In this document: positions 1-8,714 of the stretch, one piece after another
How positions within the stretch are numbered: the first letter of the stretch is position 1
Layout of the letters: every line of letters starts with the position of its first letter
DNA from: Phycisphaerales bacterium
Lineage (GTDB): Bacteria; Planctomycetota; Phycisphaerae; Phycisphaerales; UBA1924
Reading direction: 5' to 3'
DNA: 64,000 nucleotides
Assembly (NCBI GenBank): GCA_029260515.1
Contig: JAJDDC010000096.1
Location: 334,119-398,118, forward strand
The notes under the pieces: model-generated
Seen by the model: the letters and a program-made list of their open reading frames with translations, nothing else
Told to the model about the DNA's origin: nothing
Databases searched by the model: none
Translations under genes and position numbers: made by a program

Positions 1-62
1 AGGCGTGCGGAAGCCCGGGCGTCGTGTAGACTGGGGGTTTCGCCCGCACGGGAGGCGCCCAG

Positions 63-1247
63 ATGGCAGATCTGCGAGTCAACGTCAACGGCCTCGAACT
101 CCCCAACCCGTTCGTCATCGGCTCGGGCCCGCCCGGGACGAACGCGAACGTCATCCGCAAGGCGTTCGACGAGGGATGGGGGGGCGTGATCGCCAAGACG
201 ATCAGCCTCGACTCATCGAAGGTCGTCAACGTCGCGCCGCGGTACGCCCGGATGCGCGCGGCGAAGACCCGCGAGGTCATCGGATGGGAGAACATCGAGC
301 TGATCTCCGACCGCCCGATGGACGTGTGGGAGAACGAGTTCAAGTCGATCAAAGACTCGCACCCCGCCGGCGTCCTGATCGCCTCCATCATGGAGGAATA
401 CCGCAAGGACGCCTGGGTCGAGATCGTCGAGCGGTGCGAGGCGTGCGGGGTGGACGCGTTCGAGCTGAACTTCTCGTGCCCGCACGGCCTTCCCGAGCGG
501 AAGATGGGCGCCGCGATGGGACAGGACCCGGACATCCTCGGGGAAGTCTGCGGTTGGGTGAACGACGCCGCGTCCAAGCCCGTCTGGGCCAAGATGACAC
601 CCAACATCACGCACATCGAGGACCCGGCCCGCGCGGCGCTGGGCGCCGGCTGCGAGGGTGTCGCCGCGATCAACACCATCCTCAGCGTCATGGGCGTTGA
701 CCTCAAGACGCTCCGCCCGGAGCCGACTGTCGAGGGGTACACGGTCCCCGGCGGGTACTCGTGCAAGGCCGTCCGCCCGATCGCGCTGCGGATGGTCATG
801 GAGCTGGGCACGATGATGTTCGGCGGGGGGAGCGGCAAGCCCATCCCGGACAACGGCGAGCTGCCGATCATGGGCGAGTTCCCCGACCGCTCACTCTCGG
901 CGATCGGCGGCGTCGAGACCGGCGAGGACGCGGCGCAGTTCATCCTCCTGGGCGCACACACCGTGCAGGTCTGCACGGGCGTCATGATCCACGGCTACAA
1001 ACTCGCGTCCACGCTCTGCGAAGGATTGTCCGCCTTCATGGACCAGCACGGGTTCAAGACGGTCGAGGAGTTCCGGGGCAAGTCGCTTCGGTACTTCACG
1101 ACGCACGCAGAGCTGGTCAAGCGTCAAGCCGCGGCCAAGGCCGCCGAGCGGAACGAGAAGGCGGGGATCATTACCAAGGACACCGCCTGGGAGGGCGACA
1201 AGTTCGTCGAGCAGTCGGACAAGCTCGTGGCGAACAACGACGACTGA
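63..1247 (+). CDS. preA: Dihydropyrimidine dehydrogenase subunit PreA-like flavoprotein
   Basis: Predicted cytoplasmic FMN enzyme of reductive pyrimidine breakdown, reducing uracil or thymine to the dihydro form. The 394-residue protein has the dihydroorotate-dehydrogenase-type barrel. Seen: the N-terminal 'NPFVIGSGPPGTN' and the active-site loop 'SCPHGLPERKMG' (about residues 140-151), whose Cys matches the proton-donating Cys of the family. ATG at 63 follows GGAGG at 50-54. Odd: the C-terminal tail has no cysteine, so the two [4Fe-4S] clusters of E. coli PreA are absent. The gene converges on the dihydropyrimidinase gene, which supports the substrate. The usual partner PreT is not in the window and may lie to the left. 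Family assignment is firm; exact electron donor unknown. Confidence 0.9.
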   Translation: MADLRVNVNGLELPNPFVIGSGPPGTNANVIRKAFDEGWGGVIAKTISLDSSKVVNVAPRYARMRAAKTREVIGWENIELISDRPMDVWENEFKSIKDSHPAGVLIASIMEEYRKDAWVEIVERCEACGVDAFELNFSCPHGLPERKMGAAMGQDPDILGEVCGWVNDAASKPVWAKMTPNITHIEDPARAALGAGCEGVAAINTILSVMGVDLKTLRPEPTVEGYTVPGGYSCKAVRPIALRMVMELGTMMFGGGSGKPIPDNGELPIMGEFPDRSLSAIGGVETGEDAAQFILLGAHTVQVCTGVMIHGYKLASTLCEGLSAFMDQHGFKTVEEFRGKSLRYFTTHAELVKRQAAAKAAERNEKAGIITKDTAWEGDKFVEQSDKLVANNDD

Positions 1248-1301
1248 GTGACCGTGGTGGGACAGGCGTCCCGCCCGACTGGCTGGGAGAGCGTGACGCA
1301 C

Positions 1302-1320
1302 GACAGGCGAGACGCCTGTC
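1302..1320. terminator. Perfect hairpin between convergent preA and dihydropyrimidinase genes
   Basis: An 8-bp perfect stem, GACAGGCG/CGCCTGTC, with a 3-base loop lies between the two convergent genes, followed on the + strand by CACCGTTTCTTGG. It may serve as a bidirectional terminator. A second small hairpin, GGGAC/GTCCC with loop AGGC, lies at 1259-1272 and shares the ACAGGCGTC core. The pair could equally be a dispersed palindromic repeat (REP-like) element. Confidence 0.5.
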
Positions 1321-1334
1321 TCACCGTTTCTTGG

Positions 1335-2729
1335 TCAGAAGTGCGTGGGCTCTCGCTCGAGCAGGCGCCCGTGGGTCTGTTCACCCACAAACTTGCCCTC
1401 GCGCGCCTGGACTTTGCCGCGGACGGTGACGACCTCGGCCCGCCCGGTGACCTTCCAGCCCTCGTACGCGTTGTAGTCCACGGCCGACAGGCTCGTATCG
1501 ACCGAGAGAGTGCGCTCGTGGTCGGGGTCGTACATGACGATGTCTCCGTCCGAGCCGGCTCGGATCGTGCCCTTGCGGGGGTACATTCCAAAGATCCTGG
1601 CGGCCTGGGTCGAGCAGGCGTCCACGAACGCGTGGTAGTCGAGGCGTCCTGTGCGCACACCGAAGGTGTGCACGAGGTCGATGCGTTCCTGGACCGAGGG
1701 GATGCCGTTGGGGATCTTGGTGAACGCGTCGCGCCCCATGGTTTTCTGGGCTTTGAAGTCGAAGGGGGCGTGGTCGGTGCCGATAGTGCTGATGGCGCGC
1801 GCGCGGAGTTGGTTCCAGAGGCAGTCCTGATTCCGCTTCTCGCGCAGGGGCGGCGACATGACGTACTTTGCCCCCTCGAAATCGGGCTTCTCGGCGTATG
1901 TTTTGTCGAGCACGAGGTGGGGGGCGACGGCCTCGATCCAGATGTTGACGCCCCTCGCGCGGGCCTCGAGCCCGGCCCGGACCGCCGCCTCGCACGAGGT
2001 GTGGACGGTGTAGATGTGGGCGCCGGTCAACTCGGCAAACGTCGCCAGGTGGTGGACGCCCTCGGCCTCGACGCACTCGGGGCGTGACGGCTCGTGCCAC
2101 TCGGGCCCGGTTTTGCCCTCAGAGATCAGCGCGCGCTGCATCGCGTCCACAAGCTCGGCGTTCTCGCAGTGGGCGGTCACGATGACGCCCAGCTCCTTGG
2201 CCATGGTCAGGAGCGAGAAGAGGTGCTCGTCGGGCAGGTCGAGGGCGCCCTTGTAGGCGAGGAAGACCTTGAACGAGGGGATGCCGCGTGTGGTCGCGAT
2301 CTCGCGGAGCTGCTCGCGGGCGAGATCGTCGAAGCGGACGGCGGACATGTGGAAGGTGAAGTCACACGCGGCCGTGCCCTTCGCATGCCCGAGCCAGGTC
2401 TCGAAGGCGGCCATCGGCTCGTCGTCCGGGCCAGGGCAGACCATCTCGATGAGTGTTGTTGTGCCGCCGGCGAGGGCGGCGCGGCTGACCGACTCCCAGT
2501 CGTCCTTTGCGTTCGTGCCCATGAAGGGCAGGTGGACGTGGACGTGCGGGTCGATGAAGCCGGGGAAGACGAGCTTGCCGGTTGCATCGATGACCTCCGT
2601 GCCCGGCGCGAGCGTGGACGCGTCGATCGAGGGCTCGATCCGCGTGATTGTCTCGGACTCGCAGTAGATGTCGGCGCGGTCGTCGTCGGTCGCGGTGATG
2701 ATGCGGCCGCCCTTGATGAGCAGGGGCAT
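1335..2729 (-). CDS. hydA: Dihydropyrimidinase (D-hydantoinase family)
   Basis: Cyclic amidohydrolase that opens dihydrouracil or dihydrothymine to N-carbamoyl-beta-amino acids; second step of the reductive pyrimidine pathway. The 464-residue length is normal. Seen: metal ligands in 'DPHVHVHLPF' (about residue 60), the carboxylated lysine region 'SFKVFLAYKG' (about 150), metal-binding 'TAHCEN' and 'YTVHTSC', and the catalytic Asp in 'GTDHAPFDF' (about 320). Start ATG at 2729; its AGGAG lies across the stop codon of the aminotransferase gene only 9 bp upstream, so the two are probably co-translated. It is the last gene of the minus-strand operon. Hydantoinase and dihydropyrimidinase cannot be separated by sequence alone; the neighbours favour dihydropyrimidinase. 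Confidence 0.93.
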   Translation of the reverse strand: MPLLIKGGRIITATDDDRADIYCESETITRIEPSIDASTLAPGTEVIDATGKLVFPGFIDPHVHVHLPFMGTNAKDDWESVSRAALAGGTTTLIEMVCPGPDDEPMAAFETWLGHAKGTAACDFTFHMSAVRFDDLAREQLREIATTRGIPSFKVFLAYKGALDLPDEHLFSLLTMAKELGVIVTAHCENAELVDAMQRALISEGKTGPEWHEPSRPECVEAEGVHHLATFAELTGAHIYTVHTSCEAAVRAGLEARARGVNIWIEAVAPHLVLDKTYAEKPDFEGAKYVMSPPLREKRNQDCLWNQLRARAISTIGTDHAPFDFKAQKTMGRDAFTKIPNGIPSVQERIDLVHTFGVRTGRLDYHAFVDACSTQAARIFGMYPRKGTIRAGSDGDIVMYDPDHERTLSVDTSLSAVDYNAYEGWKVTGRAEVVTVRGKVQAREGKFVGEQTHGRLLEREPTHF

Positions 2730-2738
2730 GCGGGGCTC

Positions 2739-4112
2739 CTAGGCGCTTGCGGCGTGGGCGAACGCCTGGTCGAGGACGTGGACCATGAAGTCGCAGTCGT
2801 CCTTGGTTATGCACATGGGCGGCTTGATGCGCAGGACGTTGCCGAAGAGCCCGCCCTTGCCCACGAGCACGCCCAGATCCTTGGCGTGCTCGAAGACCGC
2901 GGCGCACTGTGCGGTCGCGGGTTCCTTTGTGGTGCGGTCCTTGACGAGTTCGACGCCGAGCATAAGGCCCTTGCCGCGGACGTCGCCGATGAGCGTGTGC
3001 TTGGCCTCGAGCGACTTCAAGCCTTTGAAGAGATGCCCCCCGACGTCCTTGGCCTTGGCCTGGATGTTCTCGTCGAGGATGACGTTGAGGGTAGCGAGGC
3101 CTTGGGCCATCGACACCGGATTGCCGCCGTAGGTGTTGAAGTGGAGGCGTTGCTTGAGGGTGTGCGCGATAGCAGGGGTGGTGACGACGCAGCCGAGGGG
3201 GGCGCCGTTGCCGATACCCTTGGCCATGGTGACGATGTCGGGGGTGACGCCTGCGCCCTGGAAGCCCCAGAACTGGTCGCCGGTTCTGCCGAAGCCGGTC
3301 TGGACCTCGTCGGCGATGCACAGGCCGCCGAAGCCGCGGACGGTGTCGTAGACCCTGGGAAGGTAGCCGTCGGGCAGGACGACCGAGCCGCCGACGCCCT
3401 GGATGGGCTCGGCGATGAAGGCGGCGACGGCGCCGGGGGTTGCGGAGCGGATGAGGTCCTCGACGTCGGCGGCGTACTTGGCGCCTGCGTCGGGGTCGTC
3501 GTAGCCCCAGGGGCCGCGGTACTGGTTTGGGTTGACCGCGTGGTGGATGCCCGAGCCCTGGGGGACGGGGTACTTCCAGGTGCTCTGGGCGGTGAGGCCC
3601 ATCGCGGAGGGGGACATGCCGTGGTAGCAGTTGCGAAGGGCGATCACCTCGTGGTTCCCGGTAGCGAGCCGGGCCATCATGATCGCCAGGTCGTTGGCCT
3701 CGCTGCCCGAGTTGGTGAAGTAGCAGACCGAGAGGTCGCCGGGGAGTGTGCTGGCGAGCTTTTCGGCGAACTGCGTGATGCCCGGGTGGAGGTAGATGGT
3801 GGTCGTGTGCTGGAGGGTGTTGTTCTGCGCGTTGGTCGCGGCCATGACCTTGGGGTGGCAGTGCCCGACAGACACAGTCACGATGCCGGCGAATCCATCG
3901 AGGTAGCGCCGCCCGGTTTCGTCGTAGAGATACTGCATGTGCCCCTCGACGATCATGACCGGGTTCTTGTAGTACGTCAGCACGCCTGGGTTGACGAAAC
4001 TGGCGCGCGCGGCGAGAACATCGGCCTTGGAAGGGCCGGTGTAGGGCTGGGGTGTGTGCGCACAGGCGGGGAGGGTCGGCGCGGTGGCGGGTTGGTTGGT
4101 TGCTTGGGTCAT
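2739..4112 (-). CDS. Class III aminotransferase, probable beta-alanine/3-aminoisobutyrate transaminase
   Basis: PLP-dependent fold-type I aminotransferase of 457 residues, of the AGXT2-like group. Seen: 'GSEANDLA' for phosphate/cofactor binding, '[13 protein letters not shown]' containing the PLP-pyridine Asp, and '[13 protein letters not shown]' with the Schiff-base Lys. The start ATG at 4112 overlaps the stop of the transporter gene (ATGA), so translation is coupled. In this operon it would convert beta-alanine or 3-aminoisobutyrate, released by the ureidopropionase, to malonate or methylmalonate semialdehyde, which the neighbouring dehydrogenase could oxidise. Alanine-glyoxylate aminotransferase is an alternative label for the same family. 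An upstream in-frame extension to 4913 exists but overlaps the transporter and is rejected. Confidence 0.88.
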   Translation of the reverse strand: MTQATNQPATAPTLPACAHTPQPYTGPSKADVLAARASFVNPGVLTYYKNPVMIVEGHMQYLYDETGRRYLDGFAGIVTVSVGHCHPKVMAATNAQNNTLQHTTTIYLHPGITQFAEKLASTLPGDLSVCYFTNSGSEANDLAIMMARLATGNHEVIALRNCYHGMSPSAMGLTAQSTWKYPVPQGSGIHHAVNPNQYRGPWGYDDPDAGAKYAADVEDLIRSATPGAVAAFIAEPIQGVGGSVVLPDGYLPRVYDTVRGFGGLCIADEVQTGFGRTGDQFWGFQGAGVTPDIVTMAKGIGNGAPLGCVVTTPAIAHTLKQRLHFNTYGGNPVSMAQGLATLNVILDENIQAKAKDVGGHLFKGLKSLEAKHTLIGDVRGKGLMLGVELVKDRTTKEPATAQCAAVFEHAKDLGVLVGKGGLFGNVLRIKPPMCITKDDCDFMVHVLDQAFAHAASA

Positions 4113-5566
4113 GGGAACTTTCTCGGCATGGGTTTGGCTCTGCCCGCCATCAGGATCGCGTACAGCACGACGGCCAGTGGCAGGCCCACGAACCATGCGT
4201 AGCTGTATATGGTGTCGAAGAACGCGGAAAAGTGGGCTTCGGGAGTGCCGGCGGTGTTGGTCGCGGCGTTGATGAACCCGGGCAGGTTGGGCAGGACGCT
4301 GAGGACGAGGACGATCATCGCCCGCCAGTTGACACCCTTGTGCGCGCCGTCGGGGTCGTAGAGGGCGTCGCGGTCGAGGCGGGTTCGGCGGAGGATGAAA
4401 TAGTCGCAGAGCATGATGCCGGCGATGGGGCCGAGCAGAGCGGAGTAGCCGATGAGCCAGGTGAAGATGTAGTCGCCCAGGTCGGACATGAGGCGCCAGG
4501 GCATGATGACGACGCCGACGAGGCAGGTGATGATGCCGCCGGTGCGGAAGCTGATGAGCCTGGGGGCGATGTTGGAGAAGCCGTTGGCGGGGCTGACGAC
4601 GTTGGCGGCCAGGTTGGTCGAGAGCGTCGCGAGCAGCAGGGCGATCATCGAGACGACGACGACGGGCTTGGAGCCGAGCCTGGCGACGAGGTCGACGGGG
4701 TTCCAGATGGCCTCGCCGAAGATGCTTACGGTCGCGGCGGTGACGATGACGCCGATGAAGCAGAAGAGCGTCATGGTCGGGGGCAGGCCGATGAGCTGGC
4801 CCGCGGCCTGCTGCTTCTGCGATTTGCAGTAGCGGGTGAAGTCGGGGATGTTCAGGCTCAGCGTCGCCCAGAAGCCCACCATGGCGGTGAGCTGCGGGAA
4901 GAAGACCTTCCAAAAGTCGGAGGGTTTGTCGAATGTGGACTTTGTGGCAAAGAGCGCGCCGATGTCATCGACTTTGACCAGCGCCCAGATGAGCAGGGCG
5001 ACGCCCGAGGCGATGAGGAAGGGCGCCGCCCAGGTCTCAAGCCATTTGATGGAGTTGATGCCTGTGACGATGATCGCCAGGTGCACGAGCCAGAACGCGA
5101 CGAAGCAGGCGGCCTGCCAGGGGCTGATGCCGAGCCAGGCGATGGTGGCGGTCTCGGGGTCTTCGGTGATCCAGCCGAGGGTGGAGATGATGGCGTAGAT
5201 GGCGGCGGCGCCGATCCAGGTCTGGATACCGAACCAGCCGCAGGCGACGAGGGCGCGGGCGATGGCGGGGACGTTGGCGCCACGGGTCCCGAAGCTGGCG
5301 CGGGCGAGGACGGGGAAGGGGATGCCGTACTTCGTGCCCGGGTGTCCGTTGAGGATCATGGGCGCGAGGACAATGAGATTGCCGAGCATGACCGTGAGAA
5401 CGGCCTGCCACCAGTTCATGCCCTGGGAGACCATGCCCGCGGCGAGCATGTAGGTGGGGATGCAGACGGCCATGCCGACCCAGAGGGCGGCGATGTTCCA
5501 CATGGACCATGTGCGTTTGTCGTCGGGGGTTGGGGCGAGATCCGAGTTGGTGAGATTGTTGGTCAT
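4109..5566 (-). CDS. NCS1-family nucleobase:cation symporter
   Basis: Inner-membrane transporter of 485 residues with about 12 hydrophobic segments, matching the NCS1 family that takes up uracil, thymine, hydantoin or allantoin with Na+ or H+. Seen: N-terminal '[15 protein letters not shown]' in helix 1, '[17 protein letters not shown]' after helix 2, and '[13 protein letters not shown]' in helix 3, all hallmark stretches. ATG at 5566 is chosen because the family begins shortly before the WSMWN block; an ATG at 5593 would add nine residues running towards the neighbouring repeat. No clear ribosome-binding site precedes 5566. Its stop overlaps the aminotransferase start. Context suggests pyrimidine import; the substrate is inferred. 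Confidence 0.9.
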   Translation of the reverse strand: MTNNLTNSDLAPTPDDKRTWSMWNIAALWVGMAVCIPTYMLAAGMVSQGMNWWQAVLTVMLGNLIVLAPMILNGHPGTKYGIPFPVLARASFGTRGANVPAIARALVACGWFGIQTWIGAAAIYAIISTLGWITEDPETATIAWLGISPWQAACFVAFWLVHLAIIVTGINSIKWLETWAAPFLIASGVALLIWALVKVDDIGALFATKSTFDKPSDFWKVFFPQLTAMVGFWATLSLNIPDFTRYCKSQKQQAAGQLIGLPPTMTLFCFIGVIVTAATVSIFGEAIWNPVDLVARLGSKPVVVVSMIALLLATLSTNLAANVVSPANGFSNIAPRLISFRTGGIITCLVGVVIMPWRLMSDLGDYIFTWLIGYSALLGPIAGIMLCDYFILRRTRLDRDALYDPDGAHKGVNWRAMIVLVLSVLPNLPGFINAATNTAGTPEAHFSAFFDTIYSYAWFVGLPLAVVLYAILMAGRAKPMPRKFP

Positions 5567-5580
5567 TGCTTTTTGGATTG

Positions 5581-5600
5581 ACCACAGAGGCACTGAGGAT
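5581..5600 (-). repeat. Left inverted repeat of GxxExxY element
   Basis: 20-bp arm, 18/20 identical to the reverse complement of 6034-6053. It lies 14 bp upstream of the transporter start and so occupies the place where that gene's leader would be. Confidence 0.7.
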
Positions 5601-5624
5601 GAGAGGAAAACAGTTCAGGAATTT

Positions 5625-6029
5625 TCAGAGGGAGATTCTCTTGATGCCGTTGCGTAAATACGGGGTGTTGAAGTTGAGGAGGAGGCCGGTGTGCAAACCG
5701 GTAAGACGGAGGTAGGTGAGAAGTTGGGCGTCGTGTATAGGTTGGAGAGATTCGATGGCCTTGATCTCGACGACGAGGCGGTCGGCGACGATCAGGTCGA
5801 GGCGGTAGGCGCAGTCGAGCTGGCGTCCTCGATACTCGAGCGGGAGGCTGACCTGGGATCGGAACGGGATCGACTGGAACTCGAGCTCGGCTTCAAGTGC
5901 GGCTTGGTACGCGGACTCGAGCAGGCCCGGTCCGAGCGCTTTGTGAACCTCGATCGCCGCGCCGATGACCGATCCCGACAGCGGGTCCGTTTCTGCCTGC
6001 GTCGCGGTTGTCTTCACCCCATCTTTCAC
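5625..6029 (-). CDS. GxxExxY protein
   Basis: Small protein of 134 residues matching the GxxExxY family, named for a motif seen here as 'GPGLLESAYQ' (about residues 33-42). Also seen: 'EIKAIESLQPIHDAQLLTYLR' region features, with the E-x-K of a PD-(D/E)XK-nuclease-like core preceded by 'YRLDLIV' (Asp about residue 78). These residues suggest a nuclease fold, but activity of the family is not established. GTG start at 6029 sits just after a purine-rich CAGAGGATCAGA that is itself the right inverted repeat, so the repeat may supply the ribosome-binding site. It has no evident role in pyrimidine breakdown and looks like a passenger. Confidence 0.85.
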   Translation of the reverse strand: MKDGVKTTATQAETDPLSGSVIGAAIEVHKALGPGLLESAYQAALEAELEFQSIPFRSQVSLPLEYRGRQLDCAYRLDLIVADRLVVEIKAIESLQPIHDAQLLTYLRLTGLHTGLLLNFNTPYLRNGIKRISL

Positions 6030-6033
6030 TCTG

Positions 6034-6053
6034 ATCCTCTGCGCCTCTGTGGT
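6034..6053 (+). repeat. Right inverted repeat of GxxExxY element
   Basis: 20-bp arm, inverted partner of 5581-5600. On the minus strand it reads as a purine-rich leader directly before the GTG start at 6029. It ends 8 bp from the stop of the ureidopropionase gene. Confidence 0.7.
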
Positions 6054-6061
6054 GCGATGTT

Positions 6062-6931
6062 TTAGAACGCCGCGATCTGGTCGTAGCTTTCGGGGCGGCG
6101 GTCGCGGTAGAACTGCCAGACGTTGCGGACCTCCTGGATCATGTCGAGGTCCAAATCTGCGACGACGACCTCGTCCTTGTCGCGTGAACCCTCGGTGATG
6201 ATCTTGCCGCGGGGGTCGGCGAAGTAGGACTGGCCGTAGAACTCGCCGATGTTCCAGGGGGCCTCGGTGCCGACCCGGTTGATGGCGCCGACGAAGTACT
6301 GGTTGGCGACGGCATGGGCGGGCTGCTCGAGCTTCCAGAGATACTCGCTTAGCCCCGCGACGGTGGCGCTGGGGTTGAAGACGATCTCGGCGCCGTTGAG
6401 GCCCAGCTCGCGGGCGCCCTCGGGGAAGTGGCGGTCGTAGCAGATGTAGACGCCGATCTTGCCGAAGCGGGTGTCGAAGACGGGGTAGCCGAGGTTGCCG
6501 GGCTTGAAGTAGAACTTCTCCCAGAAGCCGGGGTGGCAGTGGGGGATGTGGTGCTTGCGGTACATGCCGAGGAACTCGCCGGTCTCGTCGATGACCGCGG
6601 CGGTGTTGTAGTACACGCCCGTCATGTCCACCTCGTAGATGGGCACGACCATGACCATGCCATATTTCTTGGCCTGGTCCTGCATGAGCTTGACGGTGGG
6701 CCCGTCGGGGATGGGCTCGGCGATGTCGTACCAGCGGGTGTCCTGCTCGGCGCAGAAGTAGGGGCCGTAGAAGATCTCCTGGAGGCAGCAGACCTGCGCG
6801 CCCTTGTCGGCGGCCTGCGCGATCAGGGCGACGTGCTTCTCGATCATCGCGTCCTTGATCTTGGCCAGTTCCTGGTCGCCCGGGATCGGGTTGGAGGCCT
6901 GGATCAGCGCGGCGCGTGTCACTCGGGGCAT
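6062..6931 (-). CDS. Beta-ureidopropionase / N-carbamoyl amidohydrolase (nitrilase superfamily)
   Basis: Carbon-nitrogen hydrolase of 289 residues expected to release CO2 and NH3 from N-carbamoyl-beta-alanine or N-carbamoyl-beta-aminoisobutyrate, the third pathway step. The Glu-Lys-Cys triad is visible: Glu in 'CLQEIFYGPYF' (about residue 51), Lys in 'MYRKHHIPH' (about 130) and Cys in 'VYICYDRHFPE' (about 164). The following 'GAEIVFNPSAT' is typical. ATG at 6931 has AGGAG 7 bp upstream. The gene lies 48 bp downstream of the semialdehyde dehydrogenase gene and presumably was followed directly by the transporter before the GxxExxY element. N-carbamoylputrescine amidase is an alternative by sequence, disfavoured by context. 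Confidence 0.9.
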   Translation of the reverse strand: MPRVTRAALIQASNPIPGDQELAKIKDAMIEKHVALIAQAADKGAQVCCLQEIFYGPYFCAEQDTRWYDIAEPIPDGPTVKLMQDQAKKYGMVMVVPIYEVDMTGVYYNTAAVIDETGEFLGMYRKHHIPHCHPGFWEKFYFKPGNLGYPVFDTRFGKIGVYICYDRHFPEGARELGLNGAEIVFNPSATVAGLSEYLWKLEQPAHAVANQYFVGAINRVGTEAPWNIGEFYGQSYFADPRGKIITEGSRDKDEVVVADLDLDMIQEVRNVWQFYRDRRPESYDQIAAF

Positions 6932-6979
6932 GGACGACTCCTTGAGACTTTGAGCATCGGTTGGCGGCCAGAGTCGGCG

Positions 6980-8470
6980 TTAGAGCCAGCGGGTGACGAG
7001 GACGCGGGACTCGGTGTAGAAGCGGACGGCGTCCTCGCCGTTGGCGTGCAGGTCGCCGAAGAAGGACTTCTTCCAGCCGGCAAACGGGAAGACGGCCATG
7101 GGGGCGGGGACGCCGACATTCACGCCCAGCATGCCCGCCTGGGCGGTCCGCTGGAAGCGTCGGGCGGCGTGCCCGGAGTCGGTGAAGATAACGGCCATGT
7201 TGCCGTACTCCGAGCGGTTGACCTGCTCGACGGCGTCCTCGAGCGTCTTGGCCCGCATGATCGTGAGGACGGGGCCGAAGATCTCTTCACGGACTATGCG
7301 CATCTCGGGAGTCGCCCGATCGAAGACGGTGGGGGCGAGAAAGCAGCCGGAGCTTGGCATTTCGCCCTCGCGGCCGTCGAGGATGAGATCTGCGCCCTCG
7401 CTCACGCCCGATTCGATGAACCCGGCGACGCGGTCGCGGGCCTCGCGGCTGACGAGGGGGCCCATCGATACGCCCTGCTCGTCGCCGCGGCCGACCTTGA
7501 TGCCCTTGGCGGCCTCGACGAGCGCGGGCACGAACCAGTCGCCCGAGTCGCCGACGCAGACGACGACCGAGCCGGCGAGGCATCGCTGGCCCGTGTTGCC
7601 GAAGGCGGATCCGAGGACGCCCTCGACCGCGGCGCCGCGGTTGGCATCGGGCATGATGATCGAGTGGTTCTTGGCGCCGCACATGCACTGGACGCGCTTG
7701 CCGGAGCCCGAGGCCGTCTTATAGATCGATTCGCCGACGCCGGTGGAGCCGACGAACGAGACGGCGCGGACGTCTTCGTGCGTGATCAGGCGTTTGGCGA
7801 CGTCGGGTCCGCCGTGGACGAGATTGAGCACGCCGTCGGGGAAGCCCGCGTCCTTGGTCAGCTCGAACTCGCGGAGGGTCGAGAACGGATCGCGCTCGGA
7901 GGGCTTGAGGACGAATGTGTTGCCGCAGGCGACGGCCATGGGCCACATCCACATCGGGACCATGACGGGGAAGTTGAAGGGCGTGATCCCGACGCACACA
8001 CCGAGCGGGACACGGTCAACCTGTGAATCGATACCGACACCGCCCTCGTCCTCGGTCCGGCAGAACGAAGTAGAGACCGCGATCTGCGGGAGCGTCCTTC
8101 CCATCATGAGCACGGGCGCGGCGGAGGCGAACTCGATGCAGTCGATGCCGCGCCGGACCGAGCCGATCGCCTCGGCCTTGGTCTTGCCGTGTTCCTGGAC
8201 GACGATGTCCGCGACGTCGTTGATGTTGTCCTCGAGGATCTGCTTGTAACGGAAGAGGCACTGGACGCGGTCGCCGACGGGCGTCTCGGACCAGTCGCGG
8301 TAGGCGGAGGCGGCGGCGGCGACGGCGCGGTCGGCCATCTCGGTCGAGCTCATGGGGGAGATGCCGAACTCCTCGCCCGTTGCGGGGTTCTCGAGCCGGA
8401 GCGATTCGCCCCCGGCGGCCTCGGGGACGAGCTTGCCGCCGATGTAGTGGTTCGCGATTTGGGCGGGCAT
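6980..8470 (-). CDS. mmsA: CoA-acylating (methyl)malonate-semialdehyde dehydrogenase
   Basis: Aldehyde dehydrogenase superfamily enzyme of 496 residues that would oxidise malonate or methylmalonate semialdehyde to acetyl- or propionyl-CoA using NAD+ and CoA. Seen: 'GVCVGITPFNFPVMVPMWMW' in the cofactor region typical of MMSDH, 'FVGSTGVGE' nucleotide loop, and the catalytic Cys in 'GNTGQRCLAGS' (about residue 286). ATG at 8470 follows AAGGAG. It is the first gene of the minus-strand operon and gives the last step after the aminotransferase. The myo-inositol enzyme IolA is the same family; the operon points to pyrimidine or beta-amino-acid use. Confidence 0.9.
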   Translation of the reverse strand: MPAQIANHYIGGKLVPEAAGGESLRLENPATGEEFGISPMSSTEMADRAVAAAASAYRDWSETPVGDRVQCLFRYKQILEDNINDVADIVVQEHGKTKAEAIGSVRRGIDCIEFASAAPVLMMGRTLPQIAVSTSFCRTEDEGGVGIDSQVDRVPLGVCVGITPFNFPVMVPMWMWPMAVACGNTFVLKPSERDPFSTLREFELTKDAGFPDGVLNLVHGGPDVAKRLITHEDVRAVSFVGSTGVGESIYKTASGSGKRVQCMCGAKNHSIIMPDANRGAAVEGVLGSAFGNTGQRCLAGSVVVCVGDSGDWFVPALVEAAKGIKVGRGDEQGVSMGPLVSREARDRVAGFIESGVSEGADLILDGREGEMPSSGCFLAPTVFDRATPEMRIVREEIFGPVLTIMRAKTLEDAVEQVNRSEYGNMAVIFTDSGHAARRFQRTAQAGMLGVNVGVPAPMAVFPFAGWKKSFFGDLHANGEDAVRFYTESRVLVTRWL

Positions 8471-8663
8471 GGGGACTCCTTGTGCGTGGGAACGGGGATT
8501 GTAAACCACCGGCGGCCCGGCGCCACAGCCGCTGCTGTGGGGCCCGGCTGGCGGCGGCTGTGGCACGCGAGCTCCCGGGTCGCCCTGGCGGGACGGTGCT
8601 CGGCACGGGCTCGGCGGGACGTGCGTCCATCGCGATCGGTTTCCCGTGCGGGGGCGCAAGAAA

Positions 8664-8690
8664 GCCCGCCCACTCTGCGAGTGGGCGGGC
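8664..8690 (-). terminator. Rho-independent terminator after the 8715-9140 gene
   Basis: Perfect 12-bp stem GCCCGCCCACTC/GAGTGGGCGGGC with a 3-base loop, followed on the minus strand by TTTCTTG. It lies 24 bp past the stop of the small exported-protein gene, separating it from the dehydrogenase gene downstream. Confidence 0.75.
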
Positions 8691-8714
8691 GGGGCGCGAT
8701 CGCGGCATGAGCGA

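Larger units (their letters stand above)
5581..6053. mobile_element. GxxExxY gene framed by inverted repeats (putative inserted element)
   Basis: ACCACAGAGGCACTGAGGAT at 5581-5600 and ATCCTCTGCGCCTCTGTGGT at 6034-6053 are inverted copies matching at 18 of 20 positions, and the match weakens abruptly outside. They enclose one gene and nothing else. The element interrupts the run from the ureidopropionase gene to the transporter gene, all in the same direction. No transposase is present and no target-site duplication was evident. From general knowledge, GxxExxY genes in many genomes are flanked by similar CTCTGTG-type sequence; whether it moves is inference. Confidence 0.55.

Noticed and set aside
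2094..4202. Long + strand open frame antisense to the aminotransferase and dihydropyrimidinase genes
   Set aside because: Its product is Val/Ala/Gly/Asp-rich without any family motif, and it mirrors the codon pattern of clearly real minus-strand genes.
4052..5581. + strand open frame of about 500 codons opposite the NCS1 transporter
   Set aside because: Low-complexity acidic product, no membrane or domain features; the minus strand encodes an unmistakable transporter.
6428..8026. + strand open frame opposite ureidopropionase and dehydrogenase
   Set aside because: Spans two real genes on the other strand, composition typical of antisense frames in GC-rich DNA.
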